Below are positions 42,701 to 50,707 of a DNA stretch of 64,000 bases, one piece after another; within the stretch, counting starts at the first letter, position 1, and each line of letters starts with the position of its first letter. This DNA comes from Microbacterium kyungheense. GTDB lineage: Bacteria; Actinomycetota; Actinomycetes; Actinomycetales; Microbacteriaceae. The stretch is from positions 248,001-312,000 of the forward strand of contig NZ_VFPE01000001.1 of the NCBI RefSeq assembly GCF_006783905.1, given 5' to 3'. Below the pieces are notes generated by a model. It saw only the letters and a program-made list of their open reading frames with translations, had not been told where the DNA came from and did no database searches. A program made the translations under genes and the position numbers.

Positions 42701-43509
42701 GCACCGTCGTGGCCGACGGGCCGCTGCAGCTCGCGATCACGGCCGATGACCCCGAGAGCGGGATCCGCTCGCTCGAAGTCACGGTCGCAGGGGAGTCCGT
42801 GAAGCCGGACGCCGCCGTCGACCTCTCCGGCCTCGCCGGCGACGTCGTGGTCGCGGTGACGGCGACCAACCACGCCGGGCTCGTCACCGAGGCGTCCTCG
42901 ACGATCCTGGTGGTTCCCGACGACGACGCGAAGGCGAAGCCGGGCGTGGGCACCCTGTCGAACACGAGCGGGTGGGACTACGGCCTGCACGACGGGAACT
43001 ACGACGTCGTGATGAACCTGTGGTGGGGCATCCCGGGCAGCGTCTTCCGTCTCTACGAGAACGGGACGCTCGTCGCGACCAAGGTGCTCACCGCGACCGG
43101 CACGTCGCAGACCACGGGCCTCGCGTTCACCGGCAAGCCGAACGGCACGTACGTGTACACCGGCGAGCTGATCAACGCGCAGGGTGTCACGCAGACGTCG
43201 TCGACCACCGTCACCGTCACCGCGGCGGCCCCGGGCAAGCCGGTGGTCAGCCACGACAACCGCGACGGCGACGGCTCGTTCACGGCGACCGCGAACCTGT
43301 GGTGGGGCACCAACGCCACCGCCTACCGGTTCGAGCTCGACGGGGTCGTGGTCGGCAGCGGATCGCTGAAGGCCGCCACGCCGAACGCCCAGAAGGCGTC
43401 GGTCGCGCTCACCGGGGTGCCCGTCGGCACCCACACGCTCGTCGCGGTGTTCACGAACGCCAACGGCGAGACGGCGTCGGCGCCGGTCACGGTGAAGGTC
43501 ACGAAGTAG
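39736..43509 (+). CDS. Secreted rhamnogalacturonan lyase, polysaccharide lyase family 11, multimodular
   Basis: A 1257-residue secreted enzyme. A basic N terminus and hydrophobic core (LTAGALTVGLLATAAPAVAA) form the signal peptide, cut near residue 35. Then: a malectin/CBM-like domain (about 38-185, LSFDFGGPATPVVDGWIGINPG), two fibronectin III domains (188-370), the PL11 eight-bladed propeller (370-965; DASVGDLDGDGQYEVVFLW, FDLDGDGRAEVSFKTADGT, calcium-binding Asp-rich turns), an Ig-like domain (985-1070) and two repeats like those of chitinase-type sugar-binding domains (MNLWWGIPGSVFRLYENG and ANLWWGTNATAYRFELDG). It cuts the rhamnose-galacturonate backbone of pectin. GTG is supported by GAAGGAG. 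It stands alone with LacI-type operators. Confidence 0.95.
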   Translation: MRSRSPHSPWRRRIGALTAGALTVGLLATAAPAVAAEAPVDLSFDFGGPATPVVDGWIGINPGSAYTAATGYGFTTAPASNGFRDRGGDNTVGRDFTIGNTQAFAVDVPAGTYEVTTWAGDLIASNNTAWDVEGTAYAGPRTTTGVIDEHYFPAVTVTDGQLNIRVTGGDGRVNGIRVQSQLAAPSGLAVAGVDATGDLSVSLAWNAVDGATGYVVYRATPGGDLAEIGRTTGDTAFTDTDVALGESYEYAVATLKDARTSRQSDRVAAAVVDASVAEPVAPTGIATTSIERNELTLSWTDAGDADLYKVYRSTRADLPYTLVATVDVATYTDTDVLTTRPYLYKLVALNAGGSSPESEVYTTAVATTLVRQVEYLDRAPVAVAVDQGVYLGWRLLGLDDRNLGFQVYRDGVRITDAPITGSTNYVDADGTADSTYFVTALVGDREVTVTDEFGVRPDQFFDIPLDKPAPVTLPDGQTVTYAPGDASVGDLDGDGQYEVVFLWAPSISKDNSQSGYTGRVYMDAVKLDGTRLWRMDLGLNIRAGAHYTQFIVFDLDGDGRAEVSFKTADGTTDGTGKVIGDANADYRNSSGYILSGPEYLSVFDGRTGGVIDTVSYDPPRGTVSAWGDAYGNRVDRFLAGVGYFDGEHPSLVFSRGYYTRTVITTWDLQNGHLVERWKFDSDAAGKQYEGQGNHQLVTADVDRDGLDEIVFGSMTIDDDGTVLYNTRLGHGDALHVSDFVTDRPGLEVFAVHEDVSGNGGIGATMRDAETGEVIWKTAATTDTGRGAAGDIDPTSPGAEAWNIGSNVWNSPTGSLKSEHGDLLSTDIPAANFVINWDGDLSQEIFDHDYTDATATGVPTISEWNPATKQEELLARLDGTLTNNTTKGNPSLQADILGDWREELIVRTDAGDALRVFTTTDVTEERIPTLMHDSQYRQSIASQNSAYNQPPHTSYYLGAGMGEVPQASIAYTAAPAGDDTAPVVAGLPSGTVVADGPLQLAITADDPESGIRSLEVTVAGESVKPDAAVDLSGLAGDVVVAVTATNHAGLVTEASSTILVVPDDDAKAKPGVGTLSNTSGWDYGLHDGNYDVVMNLWWGIPGSVFRLYENGTLVATKVLTATGTSQTTGLAFTGKPNGTYVYTGELINAQGVTQTSSTTVTVTAAAPGKPVVSHDNRDGDGSFTATANLWWGTNATAYRFELDGVVVGSGSLKAATPNAQKASVALTGVPVGTHTLVAVFTNANGETASAPVTVKVTK

Positions 43510-43517
43510 GCGCGGGC

Positions 43518-43550
43518 GGAGGGGCCGGATGCCGGCGGCCCGGCCCCTCC
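43518..43550. terminator. Bidirectional terminator between the lyase and esterase genes
   Basis: GGAGGGGCCGG and CCGGCCCCTCC form a perfect 11-bp stem with an 11-base loop in the 42-base gap between convergent genes. Confidence 0.75.
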
Positions 43551-43551
43551 G

Positions 43552-44214
43552 TCAGTCCCCGTCGAGGTCGTCGAGACGCTTGTCGAGGAACGTGCGCACG
43601 TCGGCGAGCTCGGCCTCCGACACGCTGTGCGTGAGGCCCTGGTACACGCGACCGCTGAGGTCGACTCGCTCGGGCAGCCACTGGGTGGTGTGCTCGACGA
43701 GGAACCCCGGGATGACGTCGTCGTTCGTCCCGCGTCCCCAGAACACGGGCGGACGCCGTTCTGCGAGCTCGGCATCTCCCGGCATTCCGCCGGGCGTGAC
43801 GTACCCCGAGAGGTTGACGGCGTAGGCGAACCGCGGCGGGTCGAGCCGCAGCGCCTGCAGCGACACCGCACCACCCTGCGAGAACCCCAGAAGACCGATG
43901 GATGCCGCCCCCGCGGCGTGCGCGTCGACCCAGGCGATCACGGCCTCCGCCGCCCGGGTGACGTGCGAGGGATCCCGGCCGTCGAGCCCCTCGATCGGGT
44001 ACCACGAGCGCCCCGGAGCGGGCCACGGCGGTGCGAGCGGAGCGGCCAGGCTGGCGACGGCGAACTGCTCCGGCAGATAGGCGCGCAGCGGATAGAGGTC
44101 GTGCTCGTCGGCCCCGTAGCCGTGGAGCAGGAGCAGCAGGTGCCGCCCCGCGAGGGCCTGGGGATCGGCCGACCACAGGACGGCGTCGGCATCGAGCACG
44201 AGCGCTTCCGTCAT
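43552..44214 (-). CDS. Phospholipase/carboxylesterase-family alpha/beta hydrolase
   Basis: A 220-residue hydrolase: LLLLLHGYGADEHDLYPL (oxyanion region), GLLGFSQGGAVSLQAL with the nucleophile Ser, the Asp in WGRGTNDDVIP and His in VYQGLTHSVSEAELADV, so the triad is complete. This is the carboxylesterase/lysophospholipase (YpfH-like) branch, acting on short-chain esters in the cytoplasm. No signal peptide. Confidence 0.88.
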   Translation of the reverse strand: MTEALVLDADAVLWSADPQALAGRHLLLLLHGYGADEHDLYPLRAYLPEQFAVASLAAPLAPPWPAPGRSWYPIEGLDGRDPSHVTRAAEAVIAWVDAHAAGAASIGLLGFSQGGAVSLQALRLDPPRFAYAVNLSGYVTPGGMPGDAELAERRPPVFWGRGTNDDVIPGFLVEHTTQWLPERVDLSGRVYQGLTHSVSEAELADVRTFLDKRLDDLDGD

Positions 44215-44289
44215 GCCGACATCCTCGCATCCGCGCGTGCACGGCGCTCGGGATCGGCGCCGGAGGGCTCCGCGGGGTATACAGGAGGC

Positions 44290-44877
44290 ATGTCCGTGCG
44301 CACTCCCGACCCCGAACCTGCGGGTGACGAGCCGTTCGGCCCGCCCGCCGGCAACATCTCCAACCCCGCGTGGCTGAGCGACATCGAGCTCGAAGAGGCT
44401 CGTCGCCGACTGCCGATGCTGTACGTCGAGGGTGTGCCGGTGCGCACCGACGGCATGGGGCAGGTGACCTCTGTGGGCCTGCTGCTGCGCGCGTCGCCGC
44501 TCGGCGAGATCAGCCGCACGATCGTGTCGGGCCGCGTGCGCTACGGCGAGACCGTGCGCGATGCTCTGTTCCGGCACCTCGAGAACGACCTCGGGCCCAT
44601 GGCGTTCCCGCTGCTTCCGCCGCAGCCCACGCCGTTCACGGTGGCCGAGTACTTCCCCCTTCCCGGGGTGAGCGCCTACCACGACGACCGCCAGCACGCG
44701 GTCTCGCTCGCGTTCGTCGTGCCGGTGACCGGGACGTGCGAGCCGCGGCAGGACGCGCTGGAGGTGACGTGGCTGACGCCCGAGGAGGCGTCGTCGGACG
44801 CGCTCGCGGCCGAGATGGAGGGCGGCCGCGGGACGCTCATCCGGCTCGCCCTCGCGAGCGTCGGCGCCCTGCGCTGA
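44290..44877 (+). CDS. NUDIX-fold protein, DUF4916-like, with degenerate NUDIX box
   Basis: A 195-residue protein. The segment GRVRYGETVRDALFRHLENDLG follows the spacing of the NUDIX box (G-x5-E-x7-R) but has His after the Arg and lacks the Glu-Glu pair that binds magnesium. The N terminus NPAWLSDIELEEARRRLPMLYVEGVPVR is typical of the actinobacterial DUF4916 set. It may bind a nucleotide without hydrolysing it, or use other ligands. Ribosome site AGGAGG lies at the ATG. It is divergent from the esterase gene. Confidence 0.8.
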   Translation: MSVRTPDPEPAGDEPFGPPAGNISNPAWLSDIELEEARRRLPMLYVEGVPVRTDGMGQVTSVGLLLRASPLGEISRTIVSGRVRYGETVRDALFRHLENDLGPMAFPLLPPQPTPFTVAEYFPLPGVSAYHDDRQHAVSLAFVVPVTGTCEPRQDALEVTWLTPEEASSDALAAEMEGGRGTLIRLALASVGALR

Positions 44878-44920
44878 ATCCGCCCTCGCGCGTATACCTG
44901 CCCCCGCATAGGCTCGACGG

Positions 44921-46834
44921 GTGACCCCCGAACCCCTCCCCTTCCCCGCCGACGCAGCCGGGTGGGCGGCCTTCGCCGCCGAGCGCCCGGCCGCCCGGAT
45001 CGCCCGCGTCGTCGAGCTCGATGAGCGCCTTCGCACCGAGACCGGCCTCGGCGCCGCCGAACGTCTCGACCTGTGGAACGACGCCGACATCGCGCTGCGC
45101 GAGGCCATGAACGAGGCCTACATCGTGAGCGAGGCCCACCCCGACGCCGATGTGCGCGATGTCGCCGAACAGCAGGTGCAGGCCGTCGAGTCGCTGTCGG
45201 CCGCGCGTCTGCTCGACCGCGGTCTCTGGAGCGGATTCGCGGATGCCTCGGCCGAGGGCCTCGACGACGACCAGGCGCGGCTGCTCGCCCACGTGCTGCG
45301 CGATTTCCGCCGCGGGGGAGTGGAGCTCTCCGAGGCGGACCGTGAGCGCGCGCGGCAGCTCGCCGACCGCGACACCGAGCTGGCGCTGACGTTCTCGCGT
45401 CACGTCCGCGACGGGCGCCGCGAGATCCGCGTGCCGGCAGCGGGGCTCGCCGGCATGCCGCAGGACTTCGTCGACGCGCATCCCGTCGACGACGAGGGGA
45501 TGGTCACGCTGTCGACCGACTATCCCGACCTCATGCCGATCCGCGAGTACGCGACCGACCGCGCGACCCGGCTCGCCGTCGTCGGCGCCTACAACGACCT
45601 GGCGTGGCCCGAGAACGACGCCGTGCTCGCGGAGCTGCTGGAGGTCCGCGCCGAGCGCGCCCGCCTCCTCGGCTACGCGGACTGGGCCGACTACGAGACC
45701 GAGACGCGCATGATCGGCTCGGGGGCGGCGATCCCGGAGTTCCTGGAACGGCTGGACGCGGCATCCCTCGCCGCCGCCGAGGCCGAGTACCCGGTGCTGC
45801 TCGAACGGCTGCGGCGCGACGTGCCCGAGGCCGACGAGGTGACGATCGCGGACTTCTGGCACCTGCTGGGGGCCGTCAAGCGCGAGCAGTACGACGTCGA
45901 CGCGCAGCGCGTGCGGTCGTACCTGCCGTTCGACCGCGTCGCCGCCGGCGTGCTCGACATCACCGGGCGGCTGTTCGACGTCGAGTACGTGGCCGTCGAC
46001 GCTCCGGCATGGCACGACGACGTGCGCACGTACGACGTCGTGCGCGACGGCGACCGGCTCGGCCGCATCCACCTCGACCTGCACCCGCGCGAGGGCAAGT
46101 TCAGCCACGCCGCGTGCTTCCCGATCGCGCCGGGGGTCACCGGTCGCGTGCTTCCCGAGGCGGCCCTGCTGTGCAACTTCTCGCGCGGCCTGCTGGAGCA
46201 CGACGAGGTCGTCACGTTCTTCCACGAGTTCGGGCACCTGGTGCACGACATCCTGGGCGGCCGGCACCGCTTCGCGCGGTTCAGCGGCGTGGCGACGGAG
46301 TGGGACTTCGTCGAGGCGCCCAGTCAGCTGCTCGAGGAGTGGGCGTGGGATGCCGGCGTCCTGGCGTCGTTCGCGGTCGACGCCGAGGGCGAGCCGATCC
46401 CGGCCGACCTCGTCGAGCGCATGCGGATCGCGGACGCCTTCGGCCGCGGCCTGGAGGTGCGCCGTCAGCTCGGACACGCGAACGTCTCGTACCACCTGCA
46501 CGTGGATCGCCCCTCGGACCTGCAGGGCGAGACCGAGCGGCTGTATGCCACGACCAGCCCCGTCCAGCCCCTGCGCGGGCGGCATCCCTACGCCGGGTTC
46601 GGGCACCTCACCGGCTACGGCGCGTGCTACTACACGTACCAGTGGAGCCTCGTCATCGCCCGCGATCTGCTGAGCGGATTCGGTGCCGGGCTCATGGATC
46701 CCGAGGCCGCGCTGCGCTACCGCGCGGAGGTGCTCGAACCGGGCGGGACCCGCGACGCCCGCGACCTCGTCGAGGCGTTCCTGGGGCGTCCGTCGACGTT
46801 CGACGCGTACCGCGATTGGCTCGCCGGCCACTGA
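44921..46834 (+). CDS. M3 family metallopeptidase (thimet oligopeptidase-like)
   Basis: A 637-residue zinc peptidase. The HExxH motif is in VVTFFHEFGHLVHDILGG and the third ligand Glu follows in VEAPSQLLEEWAWD. The N-terminal two thirds are helical, as in oligopeptidase A/PepF. It trims short peptides in the cytoplasm; no signal peptide is present. The GTG start is supported by TAGGCT six bases before it. It stands alone, 43 bases after the NUDIX-like gene. Confidence 0.92.
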   Translation: MTPEPLPFPADAAGWAAFAAERPAARIARVVELDERLRTETGLGAAERLDLWNDADIALREAMNEAYIVSEAHPDADVRDVAEQQVQAVESLSAARLLDRGLWSGFADASAEGLDDDQARLLAHVLRDFRRGGVELSEADRERARQLADRDTELALTFSRHVRDGRREIRVPAAGLAGMPQDFVDAHPVDDEGMVTLSTDYPDLMPIREYATDRATRLAVVGAYNDLAWPENDAVLAELLEVRAERARLLGYADWADYETETRMIGSGAAIPEFLERLDAASLAAAEAEYPVLLERLRRDVPEADEVTIADFWHLLGAVKREQYDVDAQRVRSYLPFDRVAAGVLDITGRLFDVEYVAVDAPAWHDDVRTYDVVRDGDRLGRIHLDLHPREGKFSHAACFPIAPGVTGRVLPEAALLCNFSRGLLEHDEVVTFFHEFGHLVHDILGGRHRFARFSGVATEWDFVEAPSQLLEEWAWDAGVLASFAVDAEGEPIPADLVERMRIADAFGRGLEVRRQLGHANVSYHLHVDRPSDLQGETERLYATTSPVQPLRGRHPYAGFGHLTGYGACYYTYQWSLVIARDLLSGFGAGLMDPEAALRYRAEVLEPGGTRDARDLVEAFLGRPSTFDAYRDWLAGH

Positions 46835-46952
46835 CCGGAGCGCCCGTTTCGCGGACACCGCCGGTCGGGGTATGGTTCAGCTACCCGATGCGCAGTCACC
46901 CTGCCGACACAACCCCCCGGTGTCGTCGAGGGCGAGGCGGTCTTCGCTGCTC

Positions 46953-46981
46953 GCGCGCCGGCGACCAGGTCGCCGGCGCGC
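46953..46981 (+). other. Perfect hairpin in the leader of the coiled-coil gene
   Basis: GCGCGCCGGCGAC and its complement form a 13-bp perfect stem around a CAG loop. It lies 94 bases before the start of the DivIVA-like gene and about 75 bases after a possible -10 (TATGGT, 46871-46876). It could end the M3 peptidase transcript, attenuate, or shape the leader. The rest of the 46835-47074 gap shows no gene. Confidence 0.6.
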
Positions 46982-47074
46982 CGAGTGGGCGGTGAACGCG
47001 TCGCTGTCGCCGAACGCTCGCCGACGCCGCGAAACACCCCCCACCGCGATCAGCAAAGAAGCGAAAGACACAAG

Positions 47075-48763
47075 ATGTCCGACAACCCTGCAGGCGTCCA
47101 GAGCTCCGGCCCCGAAGACTCGTCCGCCTTCGACAGCCTCATCAGCGAACCCGCCGCGACGGCGTTCGGCTCGGGCTTCACCACCACGTTTCGCGGGTAT
47201 GACAAAGAAGAGGTGGATGCCGCGATCGCAGGCCTCGACGCGCGCGTGCGCGCCGCGTCCGACGAGGTCGCGCAGTTGAAGCAGCACCAGCGTCGTGCCG
47301 GCGCCGCAGTCGCCCAGAGCCGCGCCAAGGCCGAGCGTCTGGAGGCGGAGCTGCAGGCGGCCGCCGAGCGCCGCCAGGCCGAGATCGACGCCGTGATCGC
47401 CGAGCGCCAGGCCGAGATCGACGCGACGCTGGCCGAGCGCCAGGCCGAGATCGAGCGCCTCCAGGCAGCGCTCGACGAGTCCGACGCCCGGCACCGCTCC
47501 GAGCTGCAGCAGGCCGCCGTCGACGCGGCGGCCGCGCGCGCCGAGGAGGGCGACGAGACCGAGCGGCTGAAGGCCGAGCTCGAGGTCGCCCAGGCCAAGC
47601 TCGACGACGCCGAGCAGCGTGTGCAGGCGCTCACCGACGAGCTCGTCGGCGCGACGACCGAGTCGCCGAACCGCCAGAAGTTCGAAGAGGTGCTGCGCGT
47701 CGCCGAGGACCAGGCGAGCCTGCTCATCCGCAACGCCAGCGTGCAGGGCGACCGCCTGCTCGAAGCCGCGCGCGAAGAGAACGCCAACCGGCGGACGGCC
47801 GCCCTCGCCGAGGCCGAGGCCATCGTGTCGCAGGCGCAGCACGACGCCCAGCAGGTGCGACTGAAGATCGACACCGAGCTCACCGCCCACGAGGCGCGCA
47901 TCGAACGCGAGACCGCGCACGCCGCCGAGAAGGTGTCGCAGGCCGAGCGCGAGGCGGCGGCGATCCGCTCCGAGGCCGAGAAGGGCGCCGCGATGCTGCG
48001 CTCGACCGTCGCCCGCGAGACAGCCCGCGATCGGTCCGAGGCCGAGGAGGCGGTGCGCGAGCTGCGTCTGCGGGCACTCGAGTTCGAGGCATCCCTCACC
48101 CGCCGGCAGGACGACGCGCACCAGGAGTTCCTGGTGCTGCACAACCAGGCCGTCGCCCATGCCGAGCGCATCACGCAGGACGCCAACGAGCAGGTCACCG
48201 CGTCGCTCGACCACGCGCAGCGCGTGTCGGCGAAGGCAGAGGACTTCGAGCGCCTGATGCGCGCCCAGTCGCAGCAGATCGAGGCCGACGCGCAGCTGCG
48301 CGCCCGCGAGCACCTCGAGCAGGCGCACGTGAAGGCCGAGCGCATCATCGACCTCGTCACCACGCACTCGCAGTCGGTGCTGCGCGACGCCGAGGACCGC
48401 ACCCGCCAGCTGCGCTGGCAACAGCACCAGCTCATGAGCTTCATGGCCGAGGTCAAGGAGCTCATCCGCCCCGAAGGCGTGCTGGCCGCTGTCGCCTCGG
48501 ATGACGCCGCAGAGCCGGCCGACGAGGAGACCGTCGTGGACGAGGCGCCGGTGGACGGCCCCGTCGTCGCCGGCGAGGCGGCCGAGTCCAGCGAGGCGTT
48601 CGAGTCCGGCGAGGCGGCCGAGTCCGGCGAGGCGTTCGAGTCCGACGAGACCCAGGTCGACGAGAGCGATGCCGACGAGACCCAGGTCGAGGCCGAAGGC
48701 GAGACCGACCAGGCCGAGGCCGTTGCGGGCGATGAGGAGCCCGGGGCGGCTGCGAGAGACTGA
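47075..48763 (+). CDS. Long coiled-coil DivIVA/Wag31-like protein
   Basis: A 562-residue cytoplasmic protein. Residues 25-75 hold a DivIVA-type membrane-curvature motif (FTTTFRGYDKEEVDAAIAGLDARV). Residues 55-470 are nearly continuous coiled coil, with the near-repeat AERQAEIDA three times. The last 70 residues are an acidic repeat tail (GEAAESSEAFESGEAAESGEAFES, DETQVDES). DivIVA-like filaments mark poles or septa in actinobacteria and recruit wall enzymes. It is much longer than Wag31 (about 260 residues) and so is a second, specialised member. No strong ribosome site; AAGAAGCGAAAG precedes the ATG. Confidence 0.85.
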   Translation: MSDNPAGVQSSGPEDSSAFDSLISEPAATAFGSGFTTTFRGYDKEEVDAAIAGLDARVRAASDEVAQLKQHQRRAGAAVAQSRAKAERLEAELQAAAERRQAEIDAVIAERQAEIDATLAERQAEIERLQAALDESDARHRSELQQAAVDAAAARAEEGDETERLKAELEVAQAKLDDAEQRVQALTDELVGATTESPNRQKFEEVLRVAEDQASLLIRNASVQGDRLLEAAREENANRRTAALAEAEAIVSQAQHDAQQVRLKIDTELTAHEARIERETAHAAEKVSQAEREAAAIRSEAEKGAAMLRSTVARETARDRSEAEEAVRELRLRALEFEASLTRRQDDAHQEFLVLHNQAVAHAERITQDANEQVTASLDHAQRVSAKAEDFERLMRAQSQQIEADAQLRAREHLEQAHVKAERIIDLVTTHSQSVLRDAEDRTRQLRWQQHQLMSFMAEVKELIRPEGVLAAVASDDAAEPADEETVVDEAPVDGPVVAGEAAESSEAFESGEAAESGEAFESDETQVDESDADETQVEAEGETDQAEAVAGDEEPGAAARD

Positions 48764-48787
48764 CTCGCACGCCCCACCACACATGAG

Positions 48788-48828
48788 ACGCGCCTGGCCT
48801 TGCGTCAAGGTCAGGCGCGTTTCGTCTT
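48788..48828 (+). terminator. Rho-independent terminator of the coiled-coil gene
   Basis: ACGCGCCTGGCCTTG pairs with CAAGGTCAGGCGCGT (15 bp with one G-T pair, CGT loop) and is followed by TTCGTCTT. Confidence 0.88.
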
Positions 48829-48838
48829 GCGCCGCGCT

Positions 48839-48919
48839 GCGCCACGCTCGGAGAAATCGCACCACTCGGACGTATCGGGCGGATCCCTCCGAGATACGCG
48901 TGATCTCCGAGCGTGGCGC
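48839..48919. repeat. Nested palindromic structure
   Basis: GCGCCACGCTCGGAGA (48839-48854) is repeated in exact reverse complement at 48904-48919. Inside are a further pair, CGTATC and GATACG, and two CTCCGAG/CTCGGA elements. It fills the gap between the terminator above and the end of the aldolase gene and may terminate the latter, but the amount of nested symmetry is more than a terminator needs. Confidence 0.6.
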
Positions 48920-48941
48920 GGCGTGGATGTGCCGCGGCCGG

Positions 48942-50012
48942 TCAGCCCGCGGTGGTCTCGCGGGCGATCGCGGCCAGGAAGGCGTCGATGTCGTTCTCGG
49001 ACGTGTCGAACGAGCACATCCAGCGGACCTCGTTCTTGGCGGCATCCCAGTCGTAGAAGCGGAACGACGAGCGCAGCCGGTCGGCGACGCCGTCCGGCAG
49101 CGTCGCGAACACGCCGTTGGCCTGCGTCGGCTGGGTGAACGCGACACCCTGGATCGAGCCGTCGGCCAGGCCCGCTTCGATGCCCGAGCGCAGGCGCTGC
49201 GCCATCGCGTTCGAGTGCGACGCGTTGCGCAGCCAGAGGTCGCCCTCGAGCAGCGCGAGCAGCTGCGCCGACACGAAGCGCATCTTCGACGCGAGCTGCA
49301 TGTCGAGCTTGCGCAGGAACTTCAGCCCCTGCGAGGCCTCGGGGTTCAGCACGACGACGGCCTCGCCGAGCATCGCGCCGTTCTTGGTGCCGCCGAAGCT
49401 GAGGACGTCCACCCCCGCGTCGCGCGTGAAGGCGCGGAAGGGCAGATCGAGCGATGCCGCGGCGTTCGAGATGCGGGAGCCGTCCATGTGCACGTTCATG
49501 CCCAGACTGTGCGCGTGGTCGGCGATCGTCCGGATCTCATCGGGCGTGTAGAGCGTGCCGAGTTCGGTCGACTGCGTGATCGACACGACGAGCGGCTGCG
49601 CGCGGTGCTCGTCGCCCCAGCCCCACGCCTCGCGGTCGATGAGCTCGGGGGTGAGCTTGCCGTCGTCCGTGGGCACGGTGAGCAGCTTGATCCCTGCGAC
49701 CCGCTCCGGGGCCCCGCCCTCGTCGACGTTGATGTGCGCGGTGCCGGCCGAGACCACGGCGCCCCAGCGGGGCAGCATCGACTGCAGGCCGACGACGTTC
49801 GCGCCGGTGCCGTTGAAGACGGGGTACGCCTCGACGCCCTCGCCGAAGTGGCGGGCCATCACGTCCTGCAGCCGCTTGGTGTAGACGTCATCGCCGTACG
49901 CGACCTGGTGGCCGTCGTTGGCGGCGGCGATGGCCGCGAGCACCTCGGGGTGGATGCCGGAGTAGTTGTCGGAGGCGAAGCCCCGCAGGTTCGGGTCGTG
50001 GATCGTGGTCAC
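48942..50012 (-). CDS. ltaE: Low-specificity L-threonine aldolase
   Basis: A 356-residue PLP enzyme of fold type I: FASDNYSGIHPEVLAAIAAAN at the N terminus, NGTGANVVGLQSML, the PLP-Asp region NVHMDGSRISNAA and Lys in VLSFGGTKNGAMLGE. It splits threonine or allo-threonine to glycine and acetaldehyde. GTG at 50012 is chosen since the longer frame is unlike the family; it lies 11 bases past the SDR stop. The unit DUF6421-SDR-aldolase is one operon, opposite an Lrp/AsnC regulator, so amino-acid control is likely. Confidence 0.92.
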   Translation of the reverse strand: MTTIHDPNLRGFASDNYSGIHPEVLAAIAAANDGHQVAYGDDVYTKRLQDVMARHFGEGVEAYPVFNGTGANVVGLQSMLPRWGAVVSAGTAHINVDEGGAPERVAGIKLLTVPTDDGKLTPELIDREAWGWGDEHRAQPLVVSITQSTELGTLYTPDEIRTIADHAHSLGMNVHMDGSRISNAAASLDLPFRAFTRDAGVDVLSFGGTKNGAMLGEAVVVLNPEASQGLKFLRKLDMQLASKMRFVSAQLLALLEGDLWLRNASHSNAMAQRLRSGIEAGLADGSIQGVAFTQPTQANGVFATLPDGVADRLRSSFRFYDWDAAKNEVRWMCSFDTSENDIDAFLAAIARETTAG

Positions 50013-50023
50013 GAATGTCCAGC

Positions 50024-50707
50024 CTAGTTTTCGAGGTCGATGATGGTGTCGTTGACGGACGCGGCGTCCGCGTCCCACAGGCCGATGTACGCCTGGGCGA
50101 GGGCATCCTCATGCCCGGCGAGGCTCTTGACGCGGAAGATCGTGGATGCCGCCGACAGAGGCCGGCCGGCATCCCGGGCGTCCTTCGCGAAGCCCTGCGC
50201 GACCGCGCGCGTCCAGGCCTCGGTCGCCGCCTTGACCGCGGCGTAGTTCGCGCCCCCGGCGAGCGGGCGCGCGACGGCGGTCGACGAGACGACGGCCAGG
50301 CGGCCGGCCGCGGAGGCCCGCAGATCGGCGTCGAACGCCCGGCTGACGTGACGAAGGGCCGTGAAGGACTCCTCCAGGAAGCGGTAGTCGGCCTCGGTCT
50401 GGCCGGCGAGGCCGCCCCCGCCGCGCCAGCCGCCGACGAGGTGCAGCACGCCGTCGACGGCGCCCTCGCCGGCGTGCACGCGCTCGGCGAGGGCCGTCAC
50501 CGCGGCCTCGTCCGTCAGGTCGCACACCTCGGTGTGCAGGCCGGGCACCGCGACGCCGAGCGCAGTGAGACGCTCGGCGTCACGGCCTACCGCGACGACG
50601 CGCGCGCCTGCCCCACGCAGGCCGCGCGCCGCCGCCAGGCCGCTCGCACTCGTCGCCCCCGCGACGAGCACGAGCCGCTCTGCGACCGCGGGATCAGGAG
50701 CTGGCAC
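50024..50707 (-). CDS. Short-chain dehydrogenase/reductase
   Basis: A 227-residue SDR. The cofactor site is LVLVAGATSASGLAAARGL, a variant of TGxxxGxG with Ser-Ala in place of the usual Gly-Ile. The catalytic Tyr and Lys are in GGANYAAVKAATEAW. VVAVGRDAERL suggests NADP binding through Arg. It starts at a GTG inside the end of the DUF6421 gene (14-base overlap), a sign of shared function. The substrate is unknown; threonine or serine oxidation is a thought, given the aldolase. Confidence 0.87.
   Translation of the reverse strand: MPAPDPAVAERLVLVAGATSASGLAAARGLRGAGARVVAVGRDAERLTALGVAVPGLHTEVCDLTDEAAVTALAERVHAGEGAVDGVLHLVGGWRGGGGLAGQTEADYRFLEESFTALRHVSRAFDADLRASAAGRLAVVSSTAVARPLAGGANYAAVKAATEAWTRAVAQGFAKDARDAGRPLSAASTIFRVKSLAGHEDALAQAYIGLWDADAASVNDTIIDLEN

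Noticed and set aside
39526..43434. A 1302-codon open frame on the minus strand
   Set aside because: It is antisense to the PL11 lyase gene, has no domain and arises from the high GC content that removes stop codons.
46877..49147. A 756-codon open frame on the minus strand
   Set aside because: Its Leu/Gly-rich pseudo-repeats mirror the coiled-coil gene on the other strand, and it runs through a strong terminator.
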